From Candidatus Synoicihabitans palmerolidicus (lineage in GTDB: Bacteria; Verrucomicrobiota; Verrucomicrobiia; Opitutales; Opitutaceae), in assembly GCA_020809425.1 (NCBI GenBank), contig JAGGDC010000008.1:22137-86136 (forward strand): 64,000 nt of DNA. The letters run 5' to 3'. Below, in pieces: positions 41,541 through 51,700 of this stretch. The notes under the pieces were generated by a model. The model was not told the origin of the DNA and did no database searches. It was given only the letters and a program-made list of their open reading frames with translations. The translations under genes and the position numbers were made by a program. Within the stretch, counting starts at the first letter, position 1, and each line of letters starts with the position of its first letter.

Positions 41541-44500
41541 GTCCCGCGCTGGAGAGCATCGCGTTCGAAATCACCAGCTCTGGCGCCGACTCATTTGGTA
41601 TATTCCCCGTGAGCTGGATGGGAACTGCACCTGCCGCACGGGCCTCAACTGCGGTCCGCGCGGGCTCATCCATCAACGCCGTAATCCGCCGAGCGAGCCG
41701 CATGATCGACGCATAATTGAATACGTCCGCCGAACGCAGTTTAACCGCCATCTTTGCGTTCAACGTTTCGACCAGTTCGACCGCAATGATCGAATCGACG
41801 CCCATACTTTCGAAGGTCGCATCAACTCCGATTTCGTCCTCTTCCGCCTGTAACGCTTCCCTAACGACTCCGACAATTTCCCGGACAACCAAATCCTCCA
41901 AATCGACCGCACCGCCATCAACACCAGTCGAAGCGATCGCCTGGCTCGCAGTAGATACCGCACGCTCCTCGACCACGGGATCCGTCGCGACTACGCCGTC
42001 GCTCGCTCCCACGATCACCGCCTGAGTCAATCGCCGGGCATCTGGTGAGTTCTTCCCCAATCGCGCCACATCCTGAAAACCCTCCTCGCTCAAAATGCGC
42101 GTCCACATCGCCTCGTCGCACAATGGAGCGTCAGGCAGTCGTCGTTCGGGGTCTTCGGTATTCCACCATCCGTCCAACAATCCGTAGGTGAGTCCGTTCA
42201 GCACTCGTGCTGCCGTGCCCTCAACGAGCACCAACGCTCCGCCTGGTCGCAGCAATCGCTTGGTCATCTGCATCGAGCGATGCAACGAATGAACCGTGTG
42301 ATAAACATTGGCCCCGATCACCACATCGTAACCGCCCAGCGCGAAACCTTGCGCCACCGGATCCTTCTCGATGTTCAACACGGCGAAACGCATGAACGGA
42401 AACCTCCCGGCAAAGCGACGTTCTCCATGGCGTCGAAATGCAATTGAGATATCCGTAAACACATACTCAACCTTCAAGCCCAAGTCCATTAGCGCCTGTG
42501 CGATCCACTGCGAGGTCGCCCCCGAGCCCGCTCCTACTTCAAGCATGCGAATTGGTTCCGTCCCGCCGCGCTCCGCCGCGAGATCTTCCACCAGCTGCCG
42601 AATCGTCTCCGCTGCGACCCGGTTGTAGAAATCCATTATCAGATTGCCCTCGTAAATCTTCGAAATGAATTCCACCGAGCCCTGCGGAAACATCAAATCT
42701 GTGGCTCGCGTCGCCCCCGCTATCACGTCCGGTATGGCCGCCGCACAAGTCCACACGAACCGTCCACTCGCCTCGAAATTCGGTCGGCGTTTTACGAAAC
42801 GCGCCTGCGCTGCGGGCCTATCCGCGAGGGTGGCTATCACCTCAGCATCACTCAGTCGCGACGTGGCGCGCACCCGCCCCCCCACCTCTTCGACCAATCC
42901 ACCTTCACTCAGGTAACGCACCAGCGAATCCGCCAAGCGGTGAAACTTGGGCCATGCCTTCAATCGATCATGCAACTCGGCGCGGGTTACACTTGAGCCC
43001 GGCTTGCTCCACACACCGCGCGCTTGCAACTGGCCCAGTAAAACCAAGCGCCCGATATCCTCCAACTCAGCCAAGGCGGCGCACTCTTCTTCTACCCGCG
43101 CATGCTCCAAACCCAAGGTGACCGGGTCAATCTCGGCCACCCGAGCCACGACGCTGCCCAACGCTGATGAGGGCAGCAAGGATTTGGTCGGCGGGCGCAC
43201 CGCGTAACCGTGCCAGGTCACCAGGACCTTCCCGGCCGGATCAGTAGCAACAATATCCCACGTGTCATCCGTACCACACTGCACGCGCACCAACATGCGA
43301 TTCGTCAACGGAGCGAGAAACCGAACGCGTTCCACCGCAAAGGGCAGGCCCGCTGTAGCACCTGACTTGATACGCACCAACGCGGCCGTCTGCAACATGC
43401 CATCGAGCAGTCCTCCGTGCCATCGCAGGTCACCACGGAGGTGAATATCGTCATTCGCCACCAACTCCGCCACGCTTTTCCCGTCCCCCCAAGACAGTCG
43501 ATCCACGGTCCGAAAATGTGAACCATAGTCAACGCCCTGCTTCGCGAAAAATTCGTAGACGTCCCGAGTCCCCCAATTCTCGGTTAAGCCGGATAGATCC
43601 TCCCTTTCCCACCGATCCTCACCCTGCCGAGCGAACAATTTTCCCGCGACATGCTTGGTCGGTCGCACGAGATCGCCACTTTCGACCACGAAGTGAAATC
43701 CTCCCGAATCAGCATTAAGCACAACACGTAACTCGCCTCCCAAGAATGGGCGTAGCCATGTGACATCCTGAAATTCACCTGCCGAGAAATCGCCCATCTC
43801 TGTTGTTACTGCGCGCCAAACGAAATCGAGGTAAGCCACTGCCGGCAGAATCGCCCTGCCACCGACTACGTGCTGGGCGAGAATTGGGTCCGTCTTTGTC
43901 ACTTCCCATCGAGCCGGAACCGCCAATCCCTTCAGTTTCGTGGGCGGTCGCACCTCGAGGGACTTCGCCCAATAACTCCTTCGCTCAAAACCGTATCCCG
44001 GTAAATGAATCCGCCTCCCACCAGCCGGTACGGGCGGGACCGAGTCACCTTCCTCCATCGTAGCAGGTCGTTCGCCAGCTGCGATCAAGGCCAATCCACT
44101 TCGCAGTTCGGCCATAGATTGAACGAAAAATGTCACCGTTTCCGTCATCTGATCACGTCCCTCGGCCAAGGTAAGGGCAACATCCGCCAACCGGTGATTG
44201 TCATCAATCGCCGCGGCCAGCAGTTCCGCCGTGCGCACCAATGCGACAGGCGTGCGTGCGGAAAGACTGATCGGCCATCGCCTCCCCATTGCTTCAGCGA
44301 TGGCCTCCCCATTAACCGCCACATATTCCTCCAGCACCGCGTGAGCGTTGATGCCGGAAAATCCGAACGAGCTCACTCCGCCCCGTCGAGGTTGCTCATG
44401 CCCATCCGCCAAATTTATACGGGGCCAATCCGATTTTCGATCCACCAGGTGAAACGGAGTGTCCTCCAAGTTAATCCTTGGATTGGTCCTCTGCAGGTGC

Positions 44501-46281
44501 AGGTTGCCCGGCAACACGCCCGCGCGCAGTGCGAGCACCGTTTTGACTACGCCGGCCAACCCCGCGGCCGCCTCGAGATGACCAAGTTGACTTTTCACGG
44601 CTCCCAGTGCGCAACGCGCCCGCTCGGAAGCTCCAGATTTGATCCACGCCGCACATAAACCGTTAACTTCGATGGGATCCCCCAGCTGGGTCCCCGTACC
44701 GTGCGCCTCAACATAGGTCACGGTATCAGGCGCAACGTCAGCCGAACGAAGCGCTGCCGTGATCACGTCCCGTTGCGCCTCAGGATTGGGGGCCGTGAGT
44801 CCAGCCGCCCGGCCGCCGTGATTTTCGGCGGTGCCCAGCACCAAGGCATATATGGGATCTCCGGCCGCCTCTGCCGCCTGGAGCGGTTTAAGCATCATCG
44901 CGATCACGCCCTCCCCCCGGACGTATCCATCCGCCGCTGCGTCGAATGCTCGACAACGACCGGTGGGGCTGATCATGCCCGTCTTGGCTGCCTCGCGAGT
45001 GGTGATCGGATCGAGAACCAAATTCACGCCGCCTACGATAGCTTGATCACACTCGCCCGAACGCAGTGAGGTGACGGCCCGATGCAGGGCCACGAGCGAT
45101 CCCGAACAGGCCGTATCAATCGTGCTGCACGGCCCCCTCAGATCGAAGAAATAGGATACTCGTCCTGCGATGAGCGACGTGGCTGCACCTAGCAATCGTT
45201 GCGCTCCGGCATCGACGACCGGGGAAGACTCTCCCCTCGCGTACTCCGAACCACCGACGACTCCAACAAACACCCCCGTGCGCGTTCCCGCCAACTTTGC
45301 AGGATTCACTCCCGCGTTTTCGACCGCTCGCCATACCGCCTCGAGGAACAGCCGTTGCCGGGGATCCATCACGGTCGCCTCTCGTCGGGACAAGCCAAAA
45401 AACGGAGCGTCAAACTTATCAACGTCACCGATGAAGCCACCATCGCCAGTCGGATTTTCGCTTGTCGAGAGAACCATCCGCTCCGCCGGCATCGTCCCGA
45501 CACCATCGATCCCTTCGACCAAATTGTGCCAAAACGTGCGCAAGTCATCTGCCCCCGGCAACCGCGCCTCGATCCCGACGATTGCCACCGATCCTGCCGA
45601 TGGGCGCGGGGCTCTCCGGACCGGCTGTGGCGCGCCCCCGTTGGTCGGCCTCGCCGCCGTCTTTATCCCCATCGTGGCTAAGAATCGAGCCACCCCTCGC
45701 AGGGATTTTAGTTCAAAAAATTTGGCCTCCTCCATGGACACCCCAAAGACCCGCGCGATACGCACGCTGAGGGCTGCCAAACGAATGGAATCCAAACCGA
45801 TTTCCCCAATCGATCGTGCCGCGTCCTCCTTTTTCAATTTGGCCTGCACCACAGATCCTGCGACGTCCAGCAACGCAGTCTCGAGCTCCTCCAAATCGAC
45901 AACGGGAGCAGCTGGCATTTCCTCCGCTCCGAAATTCTGCAGGGCGTCCGCAATCGACATGACCTGAAGTCGCTTCCGATCTATCTTGCCATTCAAGGTG
46001 AGTGGCAGCGTTTGCACGCGCTCCACTCTCGCCGGGTACATGTAGTCAGGCAGTGAACGAGCCAACGCCGCTCTCAAGTCACCCATGGTTACGTCCCCGC
46101 CACTTGTGGCGGCCATCCAATATGCCACCAGCATCACATGCCCCGAATCATCGGAATGGGACACCACCGCTGAAGCCACAACTCCGGTCACCGCATTCAG
46201 GCATGCTTCAACCTCTCCGGGCTCCACCCGGAAACCCCTGATTTTCACCTGTGCGTCGGCGCGCCCAACAAATTCATACAT
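38284..46281 (-). CDS. NRPS-PKS hybrid, second core gene (2665 aa)
   Basis: Starts inside an adenylation domain. Residues 1-105 contain A8 (GRADAQVKIRG near residue 7) and A10 (LPLTLNGKIDRKRL near 95), which is the small mobile A subdomain. Then: PCP (Ser165); KS (231-651, DTACSGS); DH (about 790-1060, HVVGGRAILP and LLDGMLQ intact); C-methyltransferase (about 1198-1440, LEVGAGSG); ACP (Ser1497); KS (1584-2010, DTACSSS, HGTGT, NIGH); DH (about 2180-2440, HAVGETAVLP and HPALFDGALQ); structural, non-catalytic half of a KR (about 2450-2665). It has no AT. The first PKS module has DH and MT but no KR. The start overlaps the upstream gene by 8 bp (ATGTATGA) and its stop overlaps the next start by 4 bp, so translation is probably coupled. 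The odd boundaries, mid-A domain at one end and mid-KR at the other, are described separately. Confidence 0.96.
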   Translation of the reverse strand: MYEFVGRADAQVKIRGFRVEPGEVEACLNAVTGVVASAVVSHSDDSGHVMLVAYWMAATSGGDVTMGDLRAALARSLPDYMYPARVERVQTLPLTLNGKIDRKRLQVMSIADALQNFGAEEMPAAPVVDLEELETALLDVAGSVVQAKLKKEDAARSIGEIGLDSIRLAALSVRIARVFGVSMEEAKFFELKSLRGVARFLATMGIKTAARPTNGGAPQPVRRAPRPSAGSVAIVGIEARLPGADDLRTFWHNLVEGIDGVGTMPAERMVLSTSENPTGDGGFIGDVDKFDAPFFGLSRREATVMDPRQRLFLEAVWRAVENAGVNPAKLAGTRTGVFVGVVGGSEYARGESSPVVDAGAQRLLGAATSLIAGRVSYFFDLRGPCSTIDTACSGSLVALHRAVTSLRSGECDQAIVGGVNLVLDPITTREAAKTGMISPTGRCRAFDAAADGYVRGEGVIAMMLKPLQAAEAAGDPIYALVLGTAENHGGRAAGLTAPNPEAQRDVITAALRSADVAPDTVTYVEAHGTGTQLGDPIEVNGLCAAWIKSGASERARCALGAVKSQLGHLEAAAGLAGVVKTVLALRAGVLPGNLHLQRTNPRINLEDTPFHLVDRKSDWPRINLADGHEQPRRGGVSSFGFSGINAHAVLEEYVAVNGEAIAEAMGRRWPISLSARTPVALVRTAELLAAAIDDNHRLADVALTLAEGRDQMTETVTFFVQSMAELRSGLALIAAGERPATMEEGDSVPPVPAGGRRIHLPGYGFERRSYWAKSLEVRPPTKLKGLAVPARWEVTKTDPILAQHVVGGRAILPAVAYLDFVWRAVTTEMGDFSAGEFQDVTWLRPFLGGELRVVLNADSGGFHFVVESGDLVRPTKHVAGKLFARQGEDRWEREDLSGLTENWGTRDVYEFFAKQGVDYGSHFRTVDRLSWGDGKSVAELVANDDIHLRGDLRWHGGLLDGMLQTAALVRIKSGATAGLPFAVERVRFLAPLTNRMLVRVQCGTDDTWDIVATDPAGKVLVTWHGYAVRPPTKSLLPSSALGSVVARVAEIDPVTLGLEHARVEEECAALAELEDIGRLVLLGQLQARGVWSKPGSSVTRAELHDRLKAWPKFHRLADSLVRYLSEGGLVEEVGGRVRATSRLSDAEVIATLADRPAAQARFVKRRPNFEASGRFVWTCAAAIPDVIAGATRATDLMFPQGSVEFISKIYEGNLIMDFYNRVAAETIRQLVEDLAAERGGTEPIRMLEVGAGSGATSQWIAQALMDLGLKVEYVFTDISIAFRRHGERRFAGRFPFMRFAVLNIEKDPVAQGFALGGYDVVIGANVYHTVHSLHRSMQMTKRLLRPGGALVLVEGTAARVLNGLTYGLLDGWWNTEDPERRLPDAPLCDEAMWTRILSEEGFQDVARLGKNSPDARRLTQAVIVGASDGVVATDPVVEERAVSTASQAIASTGVDGGAVDLEDLVVREIVGVVREALQAEEDEIGVDATFESMGVDSIIAVELVETLNAKMAVKLRSADVFNYASIMRLARRITALMDEPARTAVEARAAGAVPIQLTGNIPNESAPELVISNAMLSSAGPEPIAIVGMAGQYAGANNLEEFWGNLVAGRDCVTEIPPSRWPMEGFFSEDRREPLRSYSRWGGLLEDPTGFDPMFFNCSPREADLMDPQQRLFLMTAYHALENAGYGDRSLDDQRCAVYVGVCGGDYEAHLTRCDDWGDAGAFTGTATAVLAGRIAYLLNLKGAGVAVDTACSSSLVAIHLACESLRAGSCSMALTGGVTVLSSERFYIWASKTGMLSATGRCRTFGADADGIVPAEGVGIVVLKRLSDAVSDGDHIHGVIMGSGINQNGRTNGITAPSSPAQTELESQVYRDFSIDPETLDYVECHGTGTRLGDPMEVAALTDTFRRFTSREAFCALGSVKTNIGHALAASGVAGVLKVLLALRHDEIPATLHCAEVNPHLGLDRSPFLLTQELRAWRPRQDRPRRAAVSAFGFSGANAHLVIEEAPLRAADTRGDYIPWHVFTVSGLTPTALRRRLADLGEWLESPLGRVASPADVSFTLNLGRSHFDQRHVIIADSLAGLLRQVRADLLDDAFDERRANSTAAAMRHAERELLKRPREVETAREWAELYLQGATLDWAEWHAARAGRRIVMPGYPFELRRCWIERAGDAGDAAGRSEFRRTFSASEPVLAQHAVGETAVLPGAASVALAWLGAEQSKPGLPVTFHDVVWLRPLRAAKGQDLSVVVCTEKTANGGRFGVDRSDTGERAVQGEVRWNEAPMPLADLDVAAIRARCTSKIEVAEFYERVAAAGVVYGPYFKVLREFAVGSGEALGRVELDPEFAGEAGHAGIHPALFDGALQVAAGLSYADPRAAGEFRYPFGFQKMICTSVWPAGLWVFASGSPETGVSLELADDAGLVVAKLTGYVTRAPQRTISPIIPLPSYVPGWEERMLETSDKPASQDAVWLVERSETAVETALMERHPALTRIRLGRESRQTDGRSWEVNVADASGWTMLPDGLTRPRTIYFSPGQISPDDYAEEIDCVREAKIVGVLALFRLVQFLQSRDWWREPLELRVILRGVWTISNEVESAPYFSAIPGLVGSIGREYPEITVVCVDVGVGREDGTAMARAVAEEPAQRTSPRVAWRNGRRYEGTLRAMEEPV
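41700..45600 (-). other. Module 3: KS-DH-cMT-ACP (no KR)
   Basis: KS with DTACSGS, a DH with both catalytic motifs, a SAM-dependent C-methyltransferase (LEVGAGSG near 42545) and an ACP (Ser codon 41791-41793). A DH without a KR cannot act unless a KR is supplied by another module. Palmerolide has a methyl at C22 and an alkene at C23-C24 here, so the KR is presumably borrowed. Confidence 0.85.
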
Positions 46282-48745
46282 GGCGCACTAAATCCCCGGT
46301 TCGATACAGTTTACCTGTCGTTACATCAGGCAGGCGCACAAAGCGTTCCTGAGTGAATTCTTGATTGCCGTGATAACCCAGCGCGACGCCATCACCCCCG
46401 ATAAATAACTCGCCTACCTCGCCCCGTGCCACCGGCTGGAACTGCTCATCCAACACGTGGAACTCGGTATTACCAACGGGTTCACCCAAGCGAATTGGTT
46501 CCCCCTGCCGCACTTGGTCAACCGACGACCATACGGTCGTCTCCGTCGGTCCATACATGTTCCACAACGAACCCACTCGCTCAAGCAACGGCACTGCTAG
46601 ATCAGTCGTCCACGCCTCTCCTCCACATAAGGCCTTCACTTGCGGAATCGGTCCCAGTTCCGCCGCCAACAACATTTTCCAAGTGGCTGGCGTCGCCTGC
46701 ACCAGAGTCACTTCTCCCCCCTCCAACTTTTCGCGCAATCGTCGACCACTCTTCACGACCTCCTCGGAAACGATTTCAACCGAAGCCCCGACGACTAGCG
46801 GTAAAAACAATTCAAGCACCGCGATATCGAAACAGATGGTGGTCAAAGCCAACACCCGATCAGTCACCACGCATCCCGGTCGCTCACGCATGCTATGTAA
46901 AAAATGGACCACATTACGATGCGACACTCGCACCCCTTTGGGTCGCCCGGTCGAACCAGAGGTAAAAATCACATAAGCCGCCCGAGAAGGTGGGACCGTC
47001 ACGTTCGGCGCATCCTCCGACTCCTCCGCCAAGAATTCCTTCTCCCTATCAACATCGATCACCGTCACGCCCTCGGGACGAAAACTCACCCGGCCATGAG
47101 TCAGGTAATATCGACATCCAGCGTCCGACACGATCTGCTCGCAACGATCCGGAGGATAGGTCGGGTCAATCGGAACGTAACTGGCCCCGGCCTTCCAAAC
47201 CGCCAAAAGCCCGACCAGTAAATCGACCCCTCGAAGTAAGGCGACCGCCACCAAATCTTCGGGATCTACCCCCAAGACGATCAGTCGCCGGGCCATCTGA
47301 TTGGCCTTTTTTTCCAATTCTGCGTAGGTCACCGTCGATCCGGCAAAATAGACAGCCGGCGCTGCCGCCGAACGTTGTACCTGCGCGGTGATCAAGTCGT
47401 GCACGTTCCCCTCGGGATACGAAAATGATCCATCCGCTCCCGTTCGCTCGCGTAGTCCACGCACCAAGGCTGCGGCCAAACTCCGGGCTTGGGTAGGGGC
47501 GATCACCGCCGGTCGAAATTTCACATTCAACACCCAGTCTCCGGTGTTTTGGACCACTTCAAAAACCAAGGGAAACTCCCCCACCTGGTGCACTTCCGGA
47601 ATCAACCCGTCAACCAAGCGGCCATGGTTCTCCACCTGCCAGGTTTGAAAATAAAATCCTACATCCAGCGTGCACCGCGCCGGGTCGCCCGTCAGCTCCG
47701 CCAGCGCCAGTGACAATTTGCGAAACGGAAAACGTCGGTGGGACAACCCGTCCAGTAGATTTCCGAAAACCCGGGCGCAACGTTGGTCGAACCTACCTGT
47801 GGTGTCTCGATCGGCCGCCACTGGAATCAAATTCACCGCATACCCGATGCTGGACAGTTCTCCTTCGCTCACCCGTAAATCCGTCGCCACGGCCAAGCTT
47901 GCCCGATCCCGACCAAGCTCCGTCGACAACACTTCCAATAACGCTGTGAGCACCACGCCCTGTGGCGAAACCTGTGCCTTCGCCGCGACTCCTGCAATTG
48001 CCTTCACTAACGCATCCGGAATCACCAATCGCTCCATCTCCCCGCCGGAGTCCTTAATATCGCCATTCGCGGGAAACACGGGCTGGAACCCCTTGGGGAA
48101 ACGCTGCAACCAGTAGTCTCGATCCAACTTGGCGGTGTCGGATTCCAAGTACATCGCTTCCGCTGCCCCGTATGCCTCCAACCCTGAACTCGGCTCAACC
48201 ACCGGTTCCTCTCCTCGCATCAACTTGTCGTACACCTCCTCCAAACGGGAGAAAAACAACTGCGCGGAGTGACCATCAAAAATCAAATGATGAAAGGTCA
48301 CGTGCAGAACAGCGCCCGTCACATGTTCGATGAGATGAGCCCGCCACAGCACTTCAGTATCGCCCCCCAAAGGCATGTTACTCAGCTCATGCAGGCCTCG
48401 GATGAGCGCCGCTTCATCTCCACGCCAATTTTCGCGCACCACCCGCACTTCCGGTTCGGCGGCGACCACGACCCGCACATCGTCATCACGTACAACGAAT
48501 CGGGTCCGCAGAGCGGGTTGTTCGGCCGCCACGACTCGCAACGCACGTTCCAATGATGTCGCATCCGGGACCTCCGGCCACCTCACCGCAAAGGGCACAT
48601 AAAAAGCCCGATTGGCGGGTCGATCCTTTTGCCACCGCCAAAGCGCCCTTTGCCCGTCGGATACCTCCCCTGCCCATCCCGCGACGGCCCGGGAAGCCGA
48701 CGCCGTCCTCGGACCGAGTGCCGGTGGGGGCTCTCGTTTTATGCG
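45690..48745 (-). other. Module 2: C-A-PCP for glycine, split over two genes
   Basis: The C domain (HHxxxDG intact) and A motifs through A7 are in the upstream gene; A8-A10 and the PCP (Ser codon 45787-45789, GLDSIRLA) are in the downstream gene. The specificity residues inferred by aligning to the GrsA positions (235 D, 236 I, 239 L, 278 Q, 299 L, 301 G, 322 M, 330 V, 331 W, then the A10 Lys) match glycine-type codes at 8 of 10 positions. This module would place the enamide nitrogen and C24-C23 of palmerolide. Confidence 0.85.
46274..46281 (-). other. 8-bp gene overlap splitting an A domain between A7 and A8
   Basis: The upstream frame ends ...R-T-G-D-L-V-R-H-V-stop and the downstream frame starts M-Y-E-F-V-G-R-A-D within the same bases ATGTATGA. 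An uninterrupted A domain normally has about ten residues between GDLVR and the GR of A8; here only about five or six can be supplied, so a few residues are missing as well as the frame changing. A natural core/subdomain split with coupled translation and a short frame-shifting deletion are both possible. Confidence 0.9.
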
Positions 48746-51700
48746 CTCCGCTAGTTCACTCAGGTTTCGCGCTTCAAAAAACCACTTGGCTGGGACCGTT
48801 CTTCCCGTCAACTGAGCCAAACGATCAACCGCGCGCAAAACATGGAGTGAATTAAAACCCACTCGCACCAATTCACGGTCCGCCGTCACCATGCCAGGAG
48901 GAGCCTGCAAAAGCCGCTCGATCACCCCAACCAACAAATCCTCGAGCGACTCGTTTCCACGCGGTGTCTCCGATGCCGCTGAACCGATCGTCACCGGGGT
49001 AACGACTGGCGATTGGCGATTCACTTTCGCCTGCAACCAATATCGGTCTCGGGAAAATGGATACAAGGGGAGCGGAACCCGACGCAGTCGACGACCGCGA
49101 TGGAGCAAATTCCAGTCGATTGAAACCCCGTGGACCCACAACCGGGCTAACTTGTCCAGCGACCCCGCGTTAATCGCAGCCGCCACCAATTCCGCGCCCT
49201 CTGGCCCTTCGACCAACATCGCAAGGCCACTTTCAACTTCTTCCGTGCGTCGACGATGCATCTCCAGACGTGATCGTCCGGTAGCGAAATCTCGCAAATT
49301 GGCCCGCGCTTCTGCCACCGACGTCGCCACGAAAGCCAGTCGCTCGGTCAAGGCTCGGCGTCCGGTTTGCAAAGTAAAGGACACGTCCGCCAGGGCAGTG
49401 TCGTCCATCTCTTTCAGCGCCTCGTCCAAGCGCTCAGCCACGGTAATCAGCTGGGGCGCCGTTGCCGCCGACAGCACCAAAATAACGCGCCCAGACTCCG
49501 CTGAGTCGGACATCCGGTTATCGACCCATTCATCAATGATCACGTGGCCGTTCACTCCGAGCGCACTCTGCCCATTAACGGCAGCGCGCCGCCTCCCTGC
49601 CGATCCCACCGGCCAGTCCCGCAACTCGGTGTTCAATACAAAAGGACTAGCTTCGAGACCCAAAGCCGGATTCAACCTAATCGGCGCGATCATGGGCGGT
49701 AGTTTTTGTTTCCGCAGGGCAAGCAGCACTTTGATCAGGCTAGCCATGCCGGCCCCGCCCATGGCGTGCCCTATGTTCGGCTTTAGCGTACTCAACACGC
49801 ATCGACCGGGGGTCGTCGAAGACGAGGAGTAACCATCCTTCAGGGCCAGCACTTCGACTTCATCGCCTAACGGAGATGCCATGCCATGCACTTCGATATA
49901 ATCAATGGATTCCGGCTTCACGCCCGCGGTTTCACGCACTCGTCGCTGCAGGGCCGACTGGGAAGCAGAGTGCGGAGCGAGTAGTCCGTTCTTAGCTCCG
50001 TCCTGATTTACTCCGCAACCACGAATCACCCCATGGATCGTGTCACCGTCCCGCTCGGCGTCTTCCAATCGTTTGACCACGACTGCGCCCGCCGCTTCTC
50101 CCATTACCCAGCCGTCCGCCGCCTCATCAAACGATCGACAGGTGCCGGTCGCCGATAAGAGCCCAATGCCACTGACCTCCGACCGCAAACTCTCCCCGAT
50201 GGTGACGTGGCCCGCCCCCACCAACATGAGATCACTCTCCCCTCGAGCGAGGCTCGCACAGGCCAAATCCAGTGCCGAAAAAAACGACGCACACGCGGTA
50301 TCGACCACAAAACTTGGTCCGTGCCAATCGAGTAAATAAGCAATTCTGGCCGGCAACACACTCATGGTATTACCGGTGTAGTTTTGCCCATCTTGGTCAG
50401 GTATTCCGTTTTCATAACCCGACGGAGTACAACCGATCACGACACCGCAGCGCCGACCGGCAAGCGCCTCCGGTGCATAACCCGCATGCTCCAGCGCGTG
50501 CCAAGCCTCTTGCATCAGGATGCGATGTTGCGGGTCCATGCGTTCGGCCTCGGCAGGAGACAGATTAAAAAAGCCGGCATCAAATTCATCCACGCTTTCC
50601 AGAAATGCCCCCCAACGCGCCGGCACCGCCCCCGTTTCCGCCGACTCATCGCCGAGTGCCCGTCGTTCAGCTGGGACCTCGCTAAGCATCGACCGCTTAT
50701 TGATCAACAATTCCCAAAATGCCTCGGTGTTCTGCGCCCCCGGAAACCGTCCTGAGTATCCGACCACCGCCATCGGCGAAAACGAAGCTACCGTATCAAC
50801 TCCCGCCGCACGAGTTGTCGTTTGAATCCGCGGTCTGACTGGCGACTTGACTGCGATAGCTGAAAACCCGCTCACGGGCTGCAATTTCACCGGTCCGGAC
50901 CGGGCAACCGGTGTATCCGTTATCGAGGCCCCCAATGAGGTCGCTGGCGTCGTGATTTCCGTCAGAAATGTGCTAAGTCGACGAGGCGTGACCTGCTCAT
51001 AAAGCATCGACGAGGTCATGGTCACACCAAACTCAGCACTGAGTTTCTTCGCCAACTCGACGGTCAAGAGCGAGTCCAATCCCAGCTCCGAAAACGCCCG
51101 ATCCGGCGTCACTCGACTCTTCTTCATCAATAAAGTATCCGCGATCAAACGAATCACCGTCTCTCCCACGCCCGCTCCCACGCCCGATGCGACTTTCGAT
51201 TTAGGTCCAGAATCGCCCAATTCAGGCACCGCCTCCAACGGCGGAACCGATTCGACCTCAGCGACAATAAATGCAACAAATTCACCAACGGTGGCAAAAT
51301 CGTAGAACCGCGCAGCGGGGACTGTAACGGCGAACTTTTGGTTGATAACTTTCACCAACTCGACCGCCAAGATCGAATCCAATCCGAGTTCACTAAATCG
51401 GGCTGCCCGGGTTAAGCGCTCAACTGGCACGAACAAAATCGACGCAATCAATTCGCGCACCGTAGTCGCAAGCGTCAATTCGGTTGAAACCACCGCACGC
51501 CTCCTCGGATTTACGGCCAACGGCACAACCGCACGTCCATCCAGTGTAGCCAAATGCGCAGCCAACGCATTCACGGTGGGAAAATCATAGAGCCGAGCTG
51601 CCGAAAGCGAAAAACCGGGCGTGGCATTGATCACCCGAGTGAGTTCCACCGCCAAAATTGAATCCAATCCAAGTTCGAAAAACTTCGCGGCCCACCCAAC

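Noticed and set aside
46274..46281. Programmed ribosomal frameshift joining the two halves of the A domain
   Set aside because: No slippery heptamer or stimulatory structure is apparent at ATGTATGA, and the second frame has its own ATG; coupling or mutation explains it better.
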